From CAYHZG01 sp964361105 (GTDB lineage: Bacteria; Patescibacteriota; Minisyncoccia; 2-02-FULL-40-12): 37,419 nt of DNA. A model generated the notes under the pieces. It ran no database searches, was not told the DNA's origin, and saw only the letters and a list, made by a program, of their open reading frames with translations. The stretch spans positions 1 to 37,419 of the forward strand of contig CAYHZG010000003.1 of NCBI GenBank assembly GCA_964361105.1. Direction: 5' to 3'. The translations under genes and the position numbers were made by a program. Positions within the stretch are counted from its first letter, which is position 1. Every line of letters begins with the position of its first letter. Of this stretch, positions 23,091 through 29,780 are shown piece by piece.

Positions 23091-24167
23091 ATGGTTAATA
23101 AAGTTTTCGTAGCTATGTCCGGCGGCGTTGATTCTTCGGTGGCCGCAGCTCTTTTGAAGAAACAGGGCTACAATGTAGTCGGAGTTTTTATGCGTCCATG
23201 GCAACCAGAGACAGTTAACATTGATTGTTTGTGGAGAGAGGACAGAGAAGACGCTTTAAGGGTAGCCGCAAAATTGGGTATTCCTTTACTGACTTGGGAT
23301 TTTTCAAAAGAATATGAAAAATATGTGGTCGAATACATGATTGAAGGATACAGGCAGGGGAGGACACCAAATCCAGACGTGATGTGCAACAAATTCATCA
23401 AGTTTGGATTATTTTTGGATAAAGCATTGAAACTTGGTGCCGATTATATTGCAACAGGACATTATGCCCGTCTAAATACGGCCTCCGAATCCGTTCGCCG
23501 AACAACTCCCGTGCGGCTCGATTACAAATTACTAAAGGCTAAGGACTTAAACAAAGATCAGTCGTATTTTTTGTATACTCTTAATCAAGGACAGTTGAAA
23601 CACTGCTTATTTCCGATAGGAGATTATACCAAGACCGAGGTCAGAAAGATGGCCAAGAAATTCAGGTTGCCTAATTGGGATAAAAAAGACAGCCAGGGTG
23701 TTTGTTTTGTCGGGCCGCTTGAAGTCAAAGAGTTTTTAAAAAGACATATTCAGCCAAAAAGAGGTTTGGCTTTAAGAAAAAGCGATGGTAAAATTTTGGG
23801 AGAACATGACGGTGCCTGGTTTTATACCATTGGCCAGAGGCATGGATTGAATTTAAGCGCTGGTAAGCCCTATTATGTAGTAGATAAAGATATTAAGAAA
23901 AATATTATTTTTGTTGATGAAAAAGCCGGAAGCAGCAAGTCAGAACTTCAAATAAGCGATTTTAATTGGGTGAATAAAAAAAAGCTGCCTTTGGATTGCA
24001 AAGTTAAGACTAGATACAGGCAAAAAGATTTGGATTGCACGATTATAAAAAACGGCTCTGGCAGAGCTTCGGTAAAAATAAAAGAAAATAATATCCCGGT
24101 TGCGCCGGGTCAGGCAGCCGTTTTCTATAAAGGAAGTCAAGTATTAGGAGGTGGAATAATATCATAA
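23091..24167 (+). CDS. mnmA: tRNA-specific 2-thiouridylase MnmA
   Basis: 358 residues, normal length. N-terminal PP-loop AMSGGVDSSVAAALL (~8-22); catalytic Cys99 in NPDVMCNKFIKF and Cys205 in DSQGVCFVG, both present; ATGHYAR and DQSYFLYTL are conserved; the C-terminal beta-barrel ends in VAPGQAAVFY. It thiolates U34 of tRNAs for Glu, Gln and Lys using ATP and a sulfur relay. Residues ~129-144 (TASESVRRTTPVRLDY), between HYAR and KLLKAKD where homologues have a short variable loop, are encoded by a GC-rich stretch sharing 16 bases with the infA-rpmJ gap, so this looks like a small inserted element. alaS follows 10 bases later. Confidence 0.95.
   Translation: MVNKVFVAMSGGVDSSVAAALLKKQGYNVVGVFMRPWQPETVNIDCLWREDREDALRVAAKLGIPLLTWDFSKEYEKYVVEYMIEGYRQGRTPNPDVMCNKFIKFGLFLDKALKLGADYIATGHYARLNTASESVRRTTPVRLDYKLLKAKDLNKDQSYFLYTLNQGQLKHCLFPIGDYTKTEVRKMAKKFRLPNWDKKDSQGVCFVGPLEVKEFLKRHIQPKRGLALRKSDGKILGEHDGAWFYTIGQRHGLNLSAGKPYYVVDKDIKKNIIFVDEKAGSSKSELQISDFNWVNKKKLPLDCKVKTRYRQKDLDCTIIKNGSGRASVKIKENNIPVAPGQAAVFYKGSQVLGGGIIS
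23478..23493. repeat. 16-base match to the infA-rpmJ foldback, inside mnmA
   Basis: ACGGCCTCCGAATCCG here is identical to 27481-27496, in the right arm of the foldback between infA and rpmJ. The next bases form GTTCG-C-CGAAC. In mnmA it encodes part of a variable loop. Confidence 0.55.
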
Positions 24168-24177
24168 TTTCTAATCT

Positions 24178-25464
24178 TTGAATCACCAGGAAATCCGCAG
24201 AAAATTCTTGGACTTTTTTGAGAAGCACGGCCATAAAATTGTGCCGTCTTCTTCTTTAATTCCCGATGACCCATCAGTTCTTTTCACTACGGCCGGGATG
24301 CAGCAATTTAAAAAATATTATTTGGACAGTGATTCACCCTTCGGAGCTAAAATGGCATCAATCCAAAAATGTATAAGAACCACCGACATTGACGAAGTCG
24401 GTGACGAGAGTCATCTGACTTTTTTTGAGATGCTCGGCAATTTTTCATTCAAATTTCCTGAGGCCGAGGGTTCTTACTTTAAAGAAGAGGTAATAAAATT
24501 GGGCTACGATTTAATAATTGATGAGTTAAAAGTTCCATTAGATCGGATAAAAATCTCAATTTTTAAGGGCGATTTCAAAAATAATATTCCTGAAGACAGA
24601 GAATCTCTGGAAATTTGGAAGTCAGCGGGAATTCCAGAAGACAAAATAATTTTTGGTTCAAGAGAAGATAATTTTTGGGGGCCGACTGGAGAAGAAGGAC
24701 CATGCGGGCCGACTACTGAAATTCACATTGACGGAATTGAAGTTTGGAATATCGTTTTCAATGAATACTATTGCGATAAAGAAAAGCACCTAGTTTCTTT
24801 ACAAAGAAAAGGCGTTGATACCGGAATGGGTTTGGAAAGATTGGCCATGGTCATGCATGGTGAAAAATCCGTCTTTGAGACTGATTTATTTACGCCATTA
24901 ATAACTGAAATACACGGGAAAAGTTTATACCATGATGAAAAGAGTATTAAATCCGAAAGAATAGTCGCCGACCACTTAAAGGCAAGCATATTTATAATTT
25001 CTGACGGGGTGAGTCCTTCAAATTTCGGCCGAGGATATGTTTTAAGAAAATTAATCAGAAAAATAATGAGACACTCAAAAAAGTTGAGTTTGCCGGATGA
25101 CTTTTTACAACGTTCTTTGGAAACAATCATAAACATTTATAAAGAATATTATCTTGAGTTAAAGAAAAATAAAGAAAAAATTCTCGGTATATTTAAAGAA
25201 GAGTTCCAAAAATTTGGAACCGCTCTTGACAAAGGACTTAAGGAATTTGAAAAAATAAAACAGTCTGCTTTAAAAAACAAGCAAAAATCGATTTCCGGCG
25301 CTGAGGCCTTTGGTCTTTACCAGAATTTCGGCTTTCCAGTAGAATTTACGAACGAGCTTGCCAATGAAAATGGATTGGGAGTTGACTTTAATGGTTTTAA
25401 AAAGGAAGAAGATAGGCATAAGGAAATTTCAAGAATGAGTCAAGAGAAAAAGTTTAGGAAGTAA
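24178..25464 (+). CDS. alaS: Alanyl-tRNA synthetase, catalytic half only
   Basis: 428 residues from a TTG start, against ~870 for usual bacterial AlaRS. Present: N-terminal FLDFFEKHGHKIVPSSSLIP, motif 2 QKCIRTTDIDEVG, FFEMLGNFSF, WGPTGEEGPCGP, motif 3 GMGLERLAMV, and the helical tRNA-recognition region to EFTNELANENGLGVDFNGF. It stops at EKKFRK, where longer enzymes continue into the editing domain. No HxxxH zinc/editing motif or C-Ala domain follows in any frame before the next leader element at 25492. In E. coli the first ~460 residues charge tRNA-Ala on their own, so this should be active but unable to clear Ser- or Gly-tRNA-Ala. A separate AlaX-type editor may exist elsewhere. Confidence 0.9.
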   Translation: MNHQEIRRKFLDFFEKHGHKIVPSSSLIPDDPSVLFTTAGMQQFKKYYLDSDSPFGAKMASIQKCIRTTDIDEVGDESHLTFFEMLGNFSFKFPEAEGSYFKEEVIKLGYDLIIDELKVPLDRIKISIFKGDFKNNIPEDRESLEIWKSAGIPEDKIIFGSREDNFWGPTGEEGPCGPTTEIHIDGIEVWNIVFNEYYCDKEKHLVSLQRKGVDTGMGLERLAMVMHGEKSVFETDLFTPLITEIHGKSLYHDEKSIKSERIVADHLKASIFIISDGVSPSNFGRGYVLRKLIRKIMRHSKKLSLPDDFLQRSLETIINIYKEYYLELKKNKEKILGIFKEEFQKFGTALDKGLKEFEKIKQSALKNKQKSISGAEAFGLYQNFGFPVEFTNELANENGLGVDFNGFKKEEDRHKEISRMSQEKKFRK

Positions 25465-25491
25465 TTTAAACTTTTATTAAAGTTTTACTTG

Positions 25492-25602
25492 CCCCGTTAG
25501 AAGTAGCCCTAACGGGTCAGTAAATTAAACAGTTATTAATTAAAGTATTTTCAGAGACACATTGGTCACTCCTATGTGTTGCTGTTACTACTTCTAACGG
25601 GG
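25492..25602 (+). promoter_or_regulatory. Start-codon-abutting structured leader, copy C
   Basis: CCCCGTTAGAAGTAG (25492-25506) is fully complementary to CTACTTCTAACGGGG (25588-25602); the last G is the first base of the GTG start. Local alternative: CCCGTTAG (25493-25500) with CTAACGGG (25509-25516). A tiny ORF (25574-25597, MCCCYYF) ends in the right arm. Confidence 0.78.
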
Positions 25603-27092
25603 TGAAGATAATTAATATTGCTTCAAGCGATAACTTTGAAGACATTTTAGAAGCAGTCCGAACCTCTGAATCAGCCGGCCTGATTTTGATTGTTCCAAAA
25701 TCAAACCGGGTTTTTAAAAGTGGGGCCAGGGTTAATAAACTAAAAGATTACTTTGATAAATTAGGCAAAGACGTTTCTATAATTTCATCCAGCGACGAGA
25801 TTATTAAAAATGCTAACTTAGCTGGCTTTAATATTCTTCAAGAAACCAAGATGGCCGATAAAAAAGACGAGGAGATTGTTTCTCTGTATTCAGAAGAGCC
25901 GCCTCAAGAAAAAGAGATTAAGAGTATTCCCCATCCCGTCAGAGTCAGAGCTAGAATCAGTAATAAAAAGATTATTTTTATCTTTTTAGCCGTGGCCCTG
26001 CTTTCACTTGGTTTTATTGCTTTTATTTCAGTTAGCCAGGCAAAAATAAAAATAACTCCCGGCAAAAAAGATTTTTCCGTGAATATTCCAGTAATGGTTT
26101 CTAGTAGTATCACTAGGCCTGATGAGGTCTATGGAATGATACCCGGCGAATTGATTCAGGTTGAAAAAGTTGTATCAAAGACATTTACAGCTAGTGGCGA
26201 TAAAGAAGTTTTTCAGAAAGCCGAAGGCGAGATAATTATTTATAATAACTTTAGCGCGGTTCCACAGGTATTAGTGGCCACAACCAGATTCCAGACACCC
26301 GAAGGTTTGGTTTTTAGGATCTTAAAGACGGTCACGGTTCCAGGAAAAGTAAAGGTTGGCAACGAACTTAAGCCAGGCGAGATTAAGGCAAAAGTTATCG
26401 CTGACCGGGCTGGCGAAGAATACAATATTGAACCGACCGAATTCAAAATCCCCGGTTTTTTAGGGGGCCCGAAATATCAAGCATTTTACGCCAAGTCGTT
26501 CAGTAGTTTTTCTGGCGGTTTTGTGGGTCGGTCCAGTTTCGTAACCAAAGATGACTTGAAAAAAGCAGAAGAGCAAGTTCGGCAGGAAGCGATAAGCGAT
26601 GTAAAAAATGAATTGGCTTTACTAAAGGATTTTAAAATTTTAGAAGAGGCCCTGGAAATAGAAACGGAAAAAATGCCTGACTCAGCCAAGGATGGCGATT
26701 TGGTCAAAGAATTTAAGGTAAGTTTAAAGGCAAGAGCAAAAGCACTAGCTTTCAAAGAAAGCGATGTTATGGATTTTATCTCTCAATACATAAGCAATTC
26801 GCAGGGTCTCATGATTATTAGAAACGGACTGAGTATAAATTATAACGAGCCGAAGCTGGACAAAGCGAAAATGGAACTTTCTTTTAAGCTGGTTTCTCGG
26901 GGCAAGACCGCTGAAAATGTAGATAAGGAAAGGATAATCACCGAGATTTTAGGTAAAAAGGCACCCGAAGTTAAAAAGTATCTTGGCAATCTGAAAGAAA
27001 TTGAATCAGCCCAGGTTCTTCTTTCGCCCTTTTGGATCAAGGCAGTCCCTAAAAACAGGGATAAAATCAGAGTGGAGATCATAATTGAATAG
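25602..27092 (+). CDS. Baseplate-J-like membrane protein
   Basis: 496 residues from a GTG. Residues 1-~85 form an alpha/beta domain (IIIASSDNFEDILEAV-like start, LILIVPKSNRVFK). A charged linker and a transmembrane helix follow (~126-146, IIFIFLAVALLSLGFIAFIS). The outer part, ~150-496, starts with KITPGKKDFSV and contains GEIIIYNNFS, LVATTRFQTPEGLVFR, VKVGNELKPGEIKAKV and YNIEPTEFKIPGF. These match the baseplate J-like beta domain found in CPR proteins and phage tail baseplates. The C-terminus (LGKKAPEVKKYLGNLKEIESAQVLLSPFW) is also typical. It may build a surface structure; function unproven. Its start lies on the right arm of leader C, and it has no Shine-Dalgarno sequence. Confidence 0.75.
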   Translation: MKIINIASSDNFEDILEAVRTSESAGLILIVPKSNRVFKSGARVNKLKDYFDKLGKDVSIISSSDEIIKNANLAGFNILQETKMADKKDEEIVSLYSEEPPQEKEIKSIPHPVRVRARISNKKIIFIFLAVALLSLGFIAFISVSQAKIKITPGKKDFSVNIPVMVSSSITRPDEVYGMIPGELIQVEKVVSKTFTASGDKEVFQKAEGEIIIYNNFSAVPQVLVATTRFQTPEGLVFRILKTVTVPGKVKVGNELKPGEIKAKVIADRAGEEYNIEPTEFKIPGFLGGPKYQAFYAKSFSSFSGGFVGRSSFVTKDDLKKAEEQVRQEAISDVKNELALLKDFKILEEALEIETEKMPDSAKDGDLVKEFKVSLKARAKALAFKESDVMDFISQYISNSQGLMIIRNGLSINYNEPKLDKAKMELSFKLVSRGKTAENVDKERIITEILGKKAPEVKKYLGNLKEIESAQVLLSPFWIKAVPKNRDKIRVEIIIE

Positions 27093-27095
27093 GCC

Positions 27096-27124
27096 TTGCT
27101 TTTTTACTCCGCTTATAATATATT
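27096..27124 (+). promoter_or_regulatory. Likely promoter of the ribosomal operon
   Basis: TTGCTT (27096-27101), 17-base spacer, TATATT (27119-27124), with a further TATAAT inside the spacer. The start would be near 27131, 18 bases before infA. Confidence 0.55.
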
Positions 27125-27148
27125 CATTAAGCACCATAGCACCATATA

Positions 27149-27361
27149 TTGAATAATAAGCAAAAGAACACAAAATCCGGTCAAGTTGTAGAAAGCCTCC
27201 CCAATGCTTATTTTAGGGTCAAGCTGGAAGACGGCAAAGTAGTTTTAGCCCATATTTCAGGAAAGATGCGGCTTTTTTATATTAAGGTGATGGTGGGCGA
27301 TAGGGTTTTAGTTGAGTTGAGCCCGGATGAGGAGAGAGGCCGGATCGTGAAAAGGTTATAG
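27149..27361 (+). CDS. infA: Translation initiation factor IF-1
   Basis: 70 residues, the normal size, from a TTG start. The S1-like OB fold shows GQVVESLPNAYFRVKLEDG, VLAHISGKMR and GDRVLVELSPDEERGRIVKRL. IF-1 occupies the ribosomal A site and assists IF-2 and IF-3. KMRLFYIKV replaces the usual KMRKNYIRI, a mild change. It is the first gene of the operon that continues with rpmJ, rpsM, rpsK, rpsD and rpoA, the usual bacterial order. Its stop codon lies in the outer stem of the foldback at 27355-27540. Confidence 0.95.
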   Translation: MNNKQKNTKSGQVVESLPNAYFRVKLEDGKVVLAHISGKMRLFYIKVMVGDRVLVELSPDEERGRIVKRL

Positions 27362-27540
27362 AAAATTTATTCTTGTCTTTGCTGAATGGGAATATTTGGT
27401 TCGCTCATTCTCGGGCATTCCAGCGATGCCCTCCGAGGTCGTCGGCCGTTTTGCCTCGCTATTGCTCGGACCAAGCCAAAACGGCCTCCGAATCCGCTTA
27501 CCAAACATTCCCATTCAGCTTTCCTAAAATTTTCTATAAC
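27355..27540. other. Foldback spanning the infA stop codon
   Basis: The gap 27362-27730 has no gene. GTTATAGAAAATTT (27355-27368, including the infA TAG) is perfectly complementary to AAATTTTCTATAAC (27527-27540). Inside follow GCTGAATGGGAAT (27381-) with ATTCCCATTCAGC (27507-27519), TTTGGT with ACCAAA, and GGCCGTTTTG (27444-27453) with CAAAACGGCC (27477-27486). The whole forms one imperfect hairpin of ~186 bases. It does not end in a T run, so it does not look like a terminator. Confidence 0.8.
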
Positions 27541-27566
27541 GAAAAGCCCGCAGGGTATGGTTGTTG

Positions 27567-27693
27567 AGGAACCTCGTGAACCGAGCCGTTTTGAGGAGAT
27601 ATGCTTTATAGCGAGGCGAACGAGGAGTGAGGGTTTATTCTGATAAACAGGAGATAAGATAATTATATAAGATGTATGAGGCCGAACGTTTCC
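27567..27693 (+). repeat. 127-bp repeat, direct copy
   Basis: It runs from AGGAACCTC to GGCCGAACGTTTCC. An inverted copy is at 37232-37359. Shared stretches include GAGGGTTTATTCTGATAAAC, the GCGAGGCGA-ACGAGGAG area and CCGAGCCGTT. It holds the small hairpin GTTTAT-tctg-ATAAAC. It lies between the infA foldback and rpmJ. Confidence 0.85.
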
Positions 27694-27730
27694 GAAACAA
27701 CTATACCCGAGAGGCCTTTCGTTATACACA

Positions 27731-27844
27731 ATGAGAATTCGTTCAGCAGTCAAAAAAATGTGCCGGAATTGTAAAATTGTCCGAAGAAAAGGACGGCTAT
27801 ATTGCATTTGCAGGAATCCGAAGCATAAGCAGAGACAGAAGTAA
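27731..27844 (+). CDS. rpmJ: Ribosomal protein bL36
   Basis: A short gene of 37 residues. It starts MRIRSAVKKMCRNCKIVRRK and ends in KHKQRQK. The zinc ligands Cys11, Cys14, Cys27 and His32 match the C+ form of bL36, which binds 23S rRNA in the large subunit. Length and position between infA and rpsM are as expected. It is separated from infA by 369 bases of repeats instead of the usual short gap, and its stop codon is in the stem of the hairpin at 27841-27885. Confidence 0.95.
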   Translation: MRIRSAVKKMCRNCKIVRRKGRLYCICRNPKHKQRQK

Positions 27845-27885
27845 GTTTTTGTCCAAGAGCGAAGCGATTGGTAACAAAAAGTTAC
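27841..27885 (+). promoter_or_regulatory. Hairpin containing the rpmJ stop codon
   Basis: GTAA-g-TTTTTGT-CCAA (27841-27856) pairs with TTGG-ta-ACAAAAA-g-TTAC (27868-27885), loop GAGCGAAGCGA (27857-27867). The rpmJ TAA (27842-27844) is in the stem. The hairpin at the rpsK stop (28991-29039) has the same loop with CTAA/TTAG in place of CCAA/TTGG. Confidence 0.75.
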
Positions 27886-27975
27886 CGAGCACATAAGGCG
27901 TTATGTGCTCGGTGTCAGAGCACACAATAAAATTGTGTGCTCGATCGAGCACTTAACAGAGTTAAGTGCTCTGAC
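27886..27975 (+). other. Cluster of GAGCAC/GTGCTC hairpins
   Basis: Three hairpins share a GAGCAC...GTGCTC base with different tips: CCGAGCACATAA/TTATGTGCTCGG (from 27885), GAGCACACAAT/ATTGTGTGCTC (27918-27942) and GAGCACTTAAC/GTTAAGTGCTC (27947-27971). GTCA (27914) and TGAC (27972-27975) close the last two into a possible four-way junction. A fourth member is at 29038-29082. Confidence 0.75.
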
Positions 27976-27976
27976 T

Positions 27977-28015
27977 CAATGTTGTAGCTATTCGCTTCGC
28001 TCATAGACAACATTG
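27977..28015 (+). promoter_or_regulatory. Hairpin ending just before the rpsM start
   Basis: CAATGTTGT (27977-27985) pairs with ACAACATTG (28007-28015); CTAT/ATAG continues inside; the loop TCGCTTCGCTC (27992-28002) is the exact complement of the loop at 27857-27867. Only GC separates the stem from the ATG at 28018. Confidence 0.75.
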
Positions 28016-28017
28016 GC

Positions 28018-28404
28018 ATGGCTAGAATTTCAGGGGTCAATATTCCAGACAACAAGCGAATAGAAGTTGCCTTAACCTATATTTATGGAATAGGTTCGAC
28101 TTTAAGTAAGCTAGTTTTAAAAACAACCGGCGTGAATCCAGACAAAAGGGCTAAGGATTTAACCAGCGATGAAATTAACAAAATTCAAAACGTTATAGAA
28201 AAAAATTATCAGGTGGAGGGCGATTTGAGAAGGGAAGTATTGGATAATATAAAACACATGAAAGAATCTGGAACCTGGCGGGGGATGAGACATTCTAAAA
28301 AACTGCCTCTTCATGGCCGGACCAAAACTAATTCAAGAACTTTAAGGGGGAACCTTAGAAAGACAATGGGTTCGGGCAGAAGGCCGCCGGCGACGCCGAC
28401 TTAA
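28018..28404 (+). CDS. rpsM: Ribosomal protein uS13
   Basis: 128 residues, normal length is ~120. ARISGVNIPDNKRIEVALTYIYGIG at the N-terminus and WRGMRHSKKLPLHGRTKTNSRT near the C-terminus are conserved. The protein binds the head of 16S rRNA and contacts the P-site tRNA and subunit bridge. The tail GSGRRPPATPT differs from the usual lysine-rich GPRKTVANKK end. There is no Shine-Dalgarno sequence; a hairpin ends two bases before the ATG. Confidence 0.95.
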   Translation: MARISGVNIPDNKRIEVALTYIYGIGSTLSKLVLKTTGVNPDKRAKDLTSDEINKIQNVIEKNYQVEGDLRREVLDNIKHMKESGTWRGMRHSKKLPLHGRTKTNSRTLRGNLRKTMGSGRRPPATPT

Positions 28405-28413
28405 GGAATAGCT

Positions 28414-28519
28414 CTCCTTCGCTAAAGCTCTCTCCTTCAGTAAACTTTCGGAGAGCAGGTCGGAATAGCACTTCGACTTGTCCTCTGAAGTTTTAACGAA
28501 AGAGGAAGCTCCGAAGGAG
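28414..28519 (+). promoter_or_regulatory. Structured gap able to hide the rpsK ribosome site
   Basis: CTCCTTCG (28414-28421) is complementary to CGAAGGAG (28512-28519), and this GGAG is the Shine-Dalgarno for the GTG at 28527. Between lie GCTCTC/GAGAGC and CAGGTCG/CGACTTG hairpins. Confidence 0.55.
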
Positions 28520-28526
28520 CGAAGAA

Positions 28527-28997
28527 GTGGGTAAAAAAAGAATTGTGGTAAAACCTGGTGATGAGACATTGACCATTGAAAAAGGGGTTGAGGTTAAGGT
28601 TTCCCCGCTACATAAAGTAGCGGGGCAGGCAAAAAAAGCTGTCAAAAAACAAGTGATCAGGGGCAATGTTTTTATTCACGCCAGTTTTAATAACACGATT
28701 GTTACCGTTACTGATGAAAAAGGAAATGTGATAACTTGGGCTTCGGCCGGAAACCTTGGTTTTAAAGGCACGAAAAAATCAACGCCTTTTGCGGCGACGT
28801 TGGTTGGAAAAGCCGCCGCTGAAAAAGCAAGAAAATTCGGTTTTACCGAAGCCGAGGTTTACGTAAAAGGAGTCGGGCCTGGTCGGGAGGCGGCCATTCG
28901 AGGTTTATTTTCGGCCGGCATAGATATTAAAGGAATAATTGATAATACGCCGATTCCGCATGGCGGGGTCAAGCCGCCGAAACCTAGGAGGGTTTAG
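28527..28997 (+). CDS. rpsK: Ribosomal protein uS11 with N-terminal extension
   Basis: 156 residues from a GTG with GGAG eight bases upstream; typical uS11 is ~128. The conserved part starts at ~42: VIRGNVFIHASFNNTIVTVTDEKGNVITWASAGNLGFKG, then GREAAIRGLFSAGIDIKGIIDNTPIPHGGVKPPKPRRV. It sits on the small-subunit platform near the mRNA exit. The extra N-terminal ~40 residues (IVVKPGDETLTIEKGVEVKVSPLHKVAGQAKKAVKK) include a stretch encoded by a perfect hairpin, CCCCGCTAC/GTAGCGGGG (28603-28625), so part of the extension may come from a palindromic insertion. The TAG stop is inside the stem at 28991-29039. Confidence 0.95.
   Translation: MGKKRIVVKPGDETLTIEKGVEVKVSPLHKVAGQAKKAVKKQVIRGNVFIHASFNNTIVTVTDEKGNVITWASAGNLGFKGTKKSTPFAATLVGKAAAEKARKFGFTEAEVYVKGVGPGREAAIRGLFSAGIDIKGIIDNTPIPHGGVKPPKPRRV
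28603..28625. repeat. Perfect hairpin inside rpsK
   Basis: CCCCGCTAC (28603-28611) and GTAGCGGGG (28617-28625) with an ATAAA loop, in frame in the non-conserved N-terminal extension (SPLHKVAGQ). The CCCCG...CGGGG ends resemble those of leader copies C and D. Confidence 0.6.
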
Positions 28998-29039
28998 TTT
29001 TTGTCTAAGAGCGAAGCGATTAGCAACAAAATCTAAACC
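28991..29039 (+). promoter_or_regulatory. Hairpin containing the rpsK stop codon
   Basis: GGTTTAG (28991-28997, with the TAG stop) pairs with CTAAACC (29033-29039); TTTTGT/ACAAAA and CTAA/TTAG continue to the loop GAGCGAAGCGA (29009-29019). It has the same plan and loop as 27841-27885, with different but still matched stem bases. Confidence 0.78.
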
Positions 29040-29082
29040 GAGCACTCAGCAAGGAAAATTATTTACATTTCTGAGTGCTCGG
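29038..29082 (+). other. GAGCAC/GTGCTC hairpin, fourth copy
   Basis: CCGAGCACTCAG (29038-29049) pairs with CTGAGTGCTCGG (29071-29082), a perfect 12-bp stem with an AT-rich 21-base loop. It occupies the same place between stop-hairpin and start-hairpin as 27885-27912. Confidence 0.75.
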
Positions 29083-29086
29083 TGCT

Positions 29087-29125
29087 GAAATTTATAGTTG
29101 CTCGCCGAGCTCGCAAATAAATTTC
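29087..29125 (+). promoter_or_regulatory. Hairpin ending just before the rpsD start
   Basis: GAAATTTAT (29087-29095) pairs with ATAAATTTC (29117-29125), then TTGC/GCAA inside, loop TCGCCGAGCTC. GC and then the ATG at 29128 follow, exactly as before rpsM. Confidence 0.75.
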
Positions 29126-29127
29126 GC

Positions 29128-29766
29128 ATGGCAAGATACACTGGTCCAAAAGAAAAAATTGAAAGACGACTGGGTGAGAAACTTTTTTTGAAAGGGGAGC
29201 GTTCTTATTCTCCAAAAGCAGCCATGGTTCGTAAGCCCTATCCGCCAGGGGTCCATGGTCGTCGCCTAAAAAACAGAAAATTTTCCGAGTACGGCCTTCA
29301 ACTTATCGCCAAGCAAAAAGTCAGAAATATTTATCGCATTTTGGAGAGACAGTTCAGAAGATATACCGATGAAGCGGTGAAATCTAGGGGTGATTCGGGT
29401 GAGGCCTTGGTCCAAGGTTTAGAAAGACGGCTGGATAATGTAGTTTTTCGATTAGGATTTTCTGATGCCAGAGACACGGCGAGACAACTGGTTAGCCACA
29501 GTCATTTTTTGGTCAACGATAAGCATATCAACATTCCTTCTTTCAAGGTCAGAGTTGGCGATGTCGTAAAAGTAAAACCGCAAAATTTAAAGAACAAATA
29601 TTTTTCTTCTTTTCTGCCTCGATACTTGAAAAAGTACCAGCCTCCTAGCTGGCTTGAGGTTGATAAAGAAACATTTATCGGCAAGGTTAAGAATTTGCCA
29701 AGTTTAGCCGAAAGCGGCGTTCAGCATAAAGATGTTCAGGCGATAATTGAGTTTTATTCGAGGTAG
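29128..29766 (+). CDS. rpsD: Ribosomal protein uS4
   Basis: 212 residues from the ATG at 29128; an upstream in-frame TTG at 29098 lies inside the preceding hairpin and is rejected. MARYTGPKEKIERRLGEKLFLKG, KQKVRNIYRILERQF and the S4 RNA-binding domain ERRLDNVVFRLGFSDARDTARQLVSHSHFLVNDKHINIPSFKV are all clear. It starts 30S assembly by binding 16S rRNA and in many bacteria represses its own operon. The N-terminal zinc Cys motif is absent (C- form). No Shine-Dalgarno. The rpoA leader copy E begins 15 bases after the stop. Confidence 0.96.
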   Translation: MARYTGPKEKIERRLGEKLFLKGERSYSPKAAMVRKPYPPGVHGRRLKNRKFSEYGLQLIAKQKVRNIYRILERQFRRYTDEAVKSRGDSGEALVQGLERRLDNVVFRLGFSDARDTARQLVSHSHFLVNDKHINIPSFKVRVGDVVKVKPQNLKNKYFSSFLPRYLKKYQPPSWLEVDKETFIGKVKNLPSLAESGVQHKDVQAIIEFYSR

Positions 29767-29780
29767 GCAAAGCCATATGG

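Noticed and set aside
25465..25600. Possible frameshifted continuation of alaS
   Set aside because: No frame here resembles the start of the editing domain (GGLAD-type sequence); the space is filled by leader C.
27367..27894. Minus-strand frame of 175 codons across the infA-rpmJ gap and rpmJ
   Set aside because: It overlaps rpmJ, a certain gene, and the rest lies in palindromic repeats.
27841..28017. CRISPR array
   Set aside because: The repeated GAGCAC hairpins have no spacers of regular size, and there is no cas gene; they are tandem palindromes.
29098..29127. TTG start adding ten residues to uS4
   Set aside because: It lies in the hairpin loop region, and the conserved MARYTGP start is at 29128.
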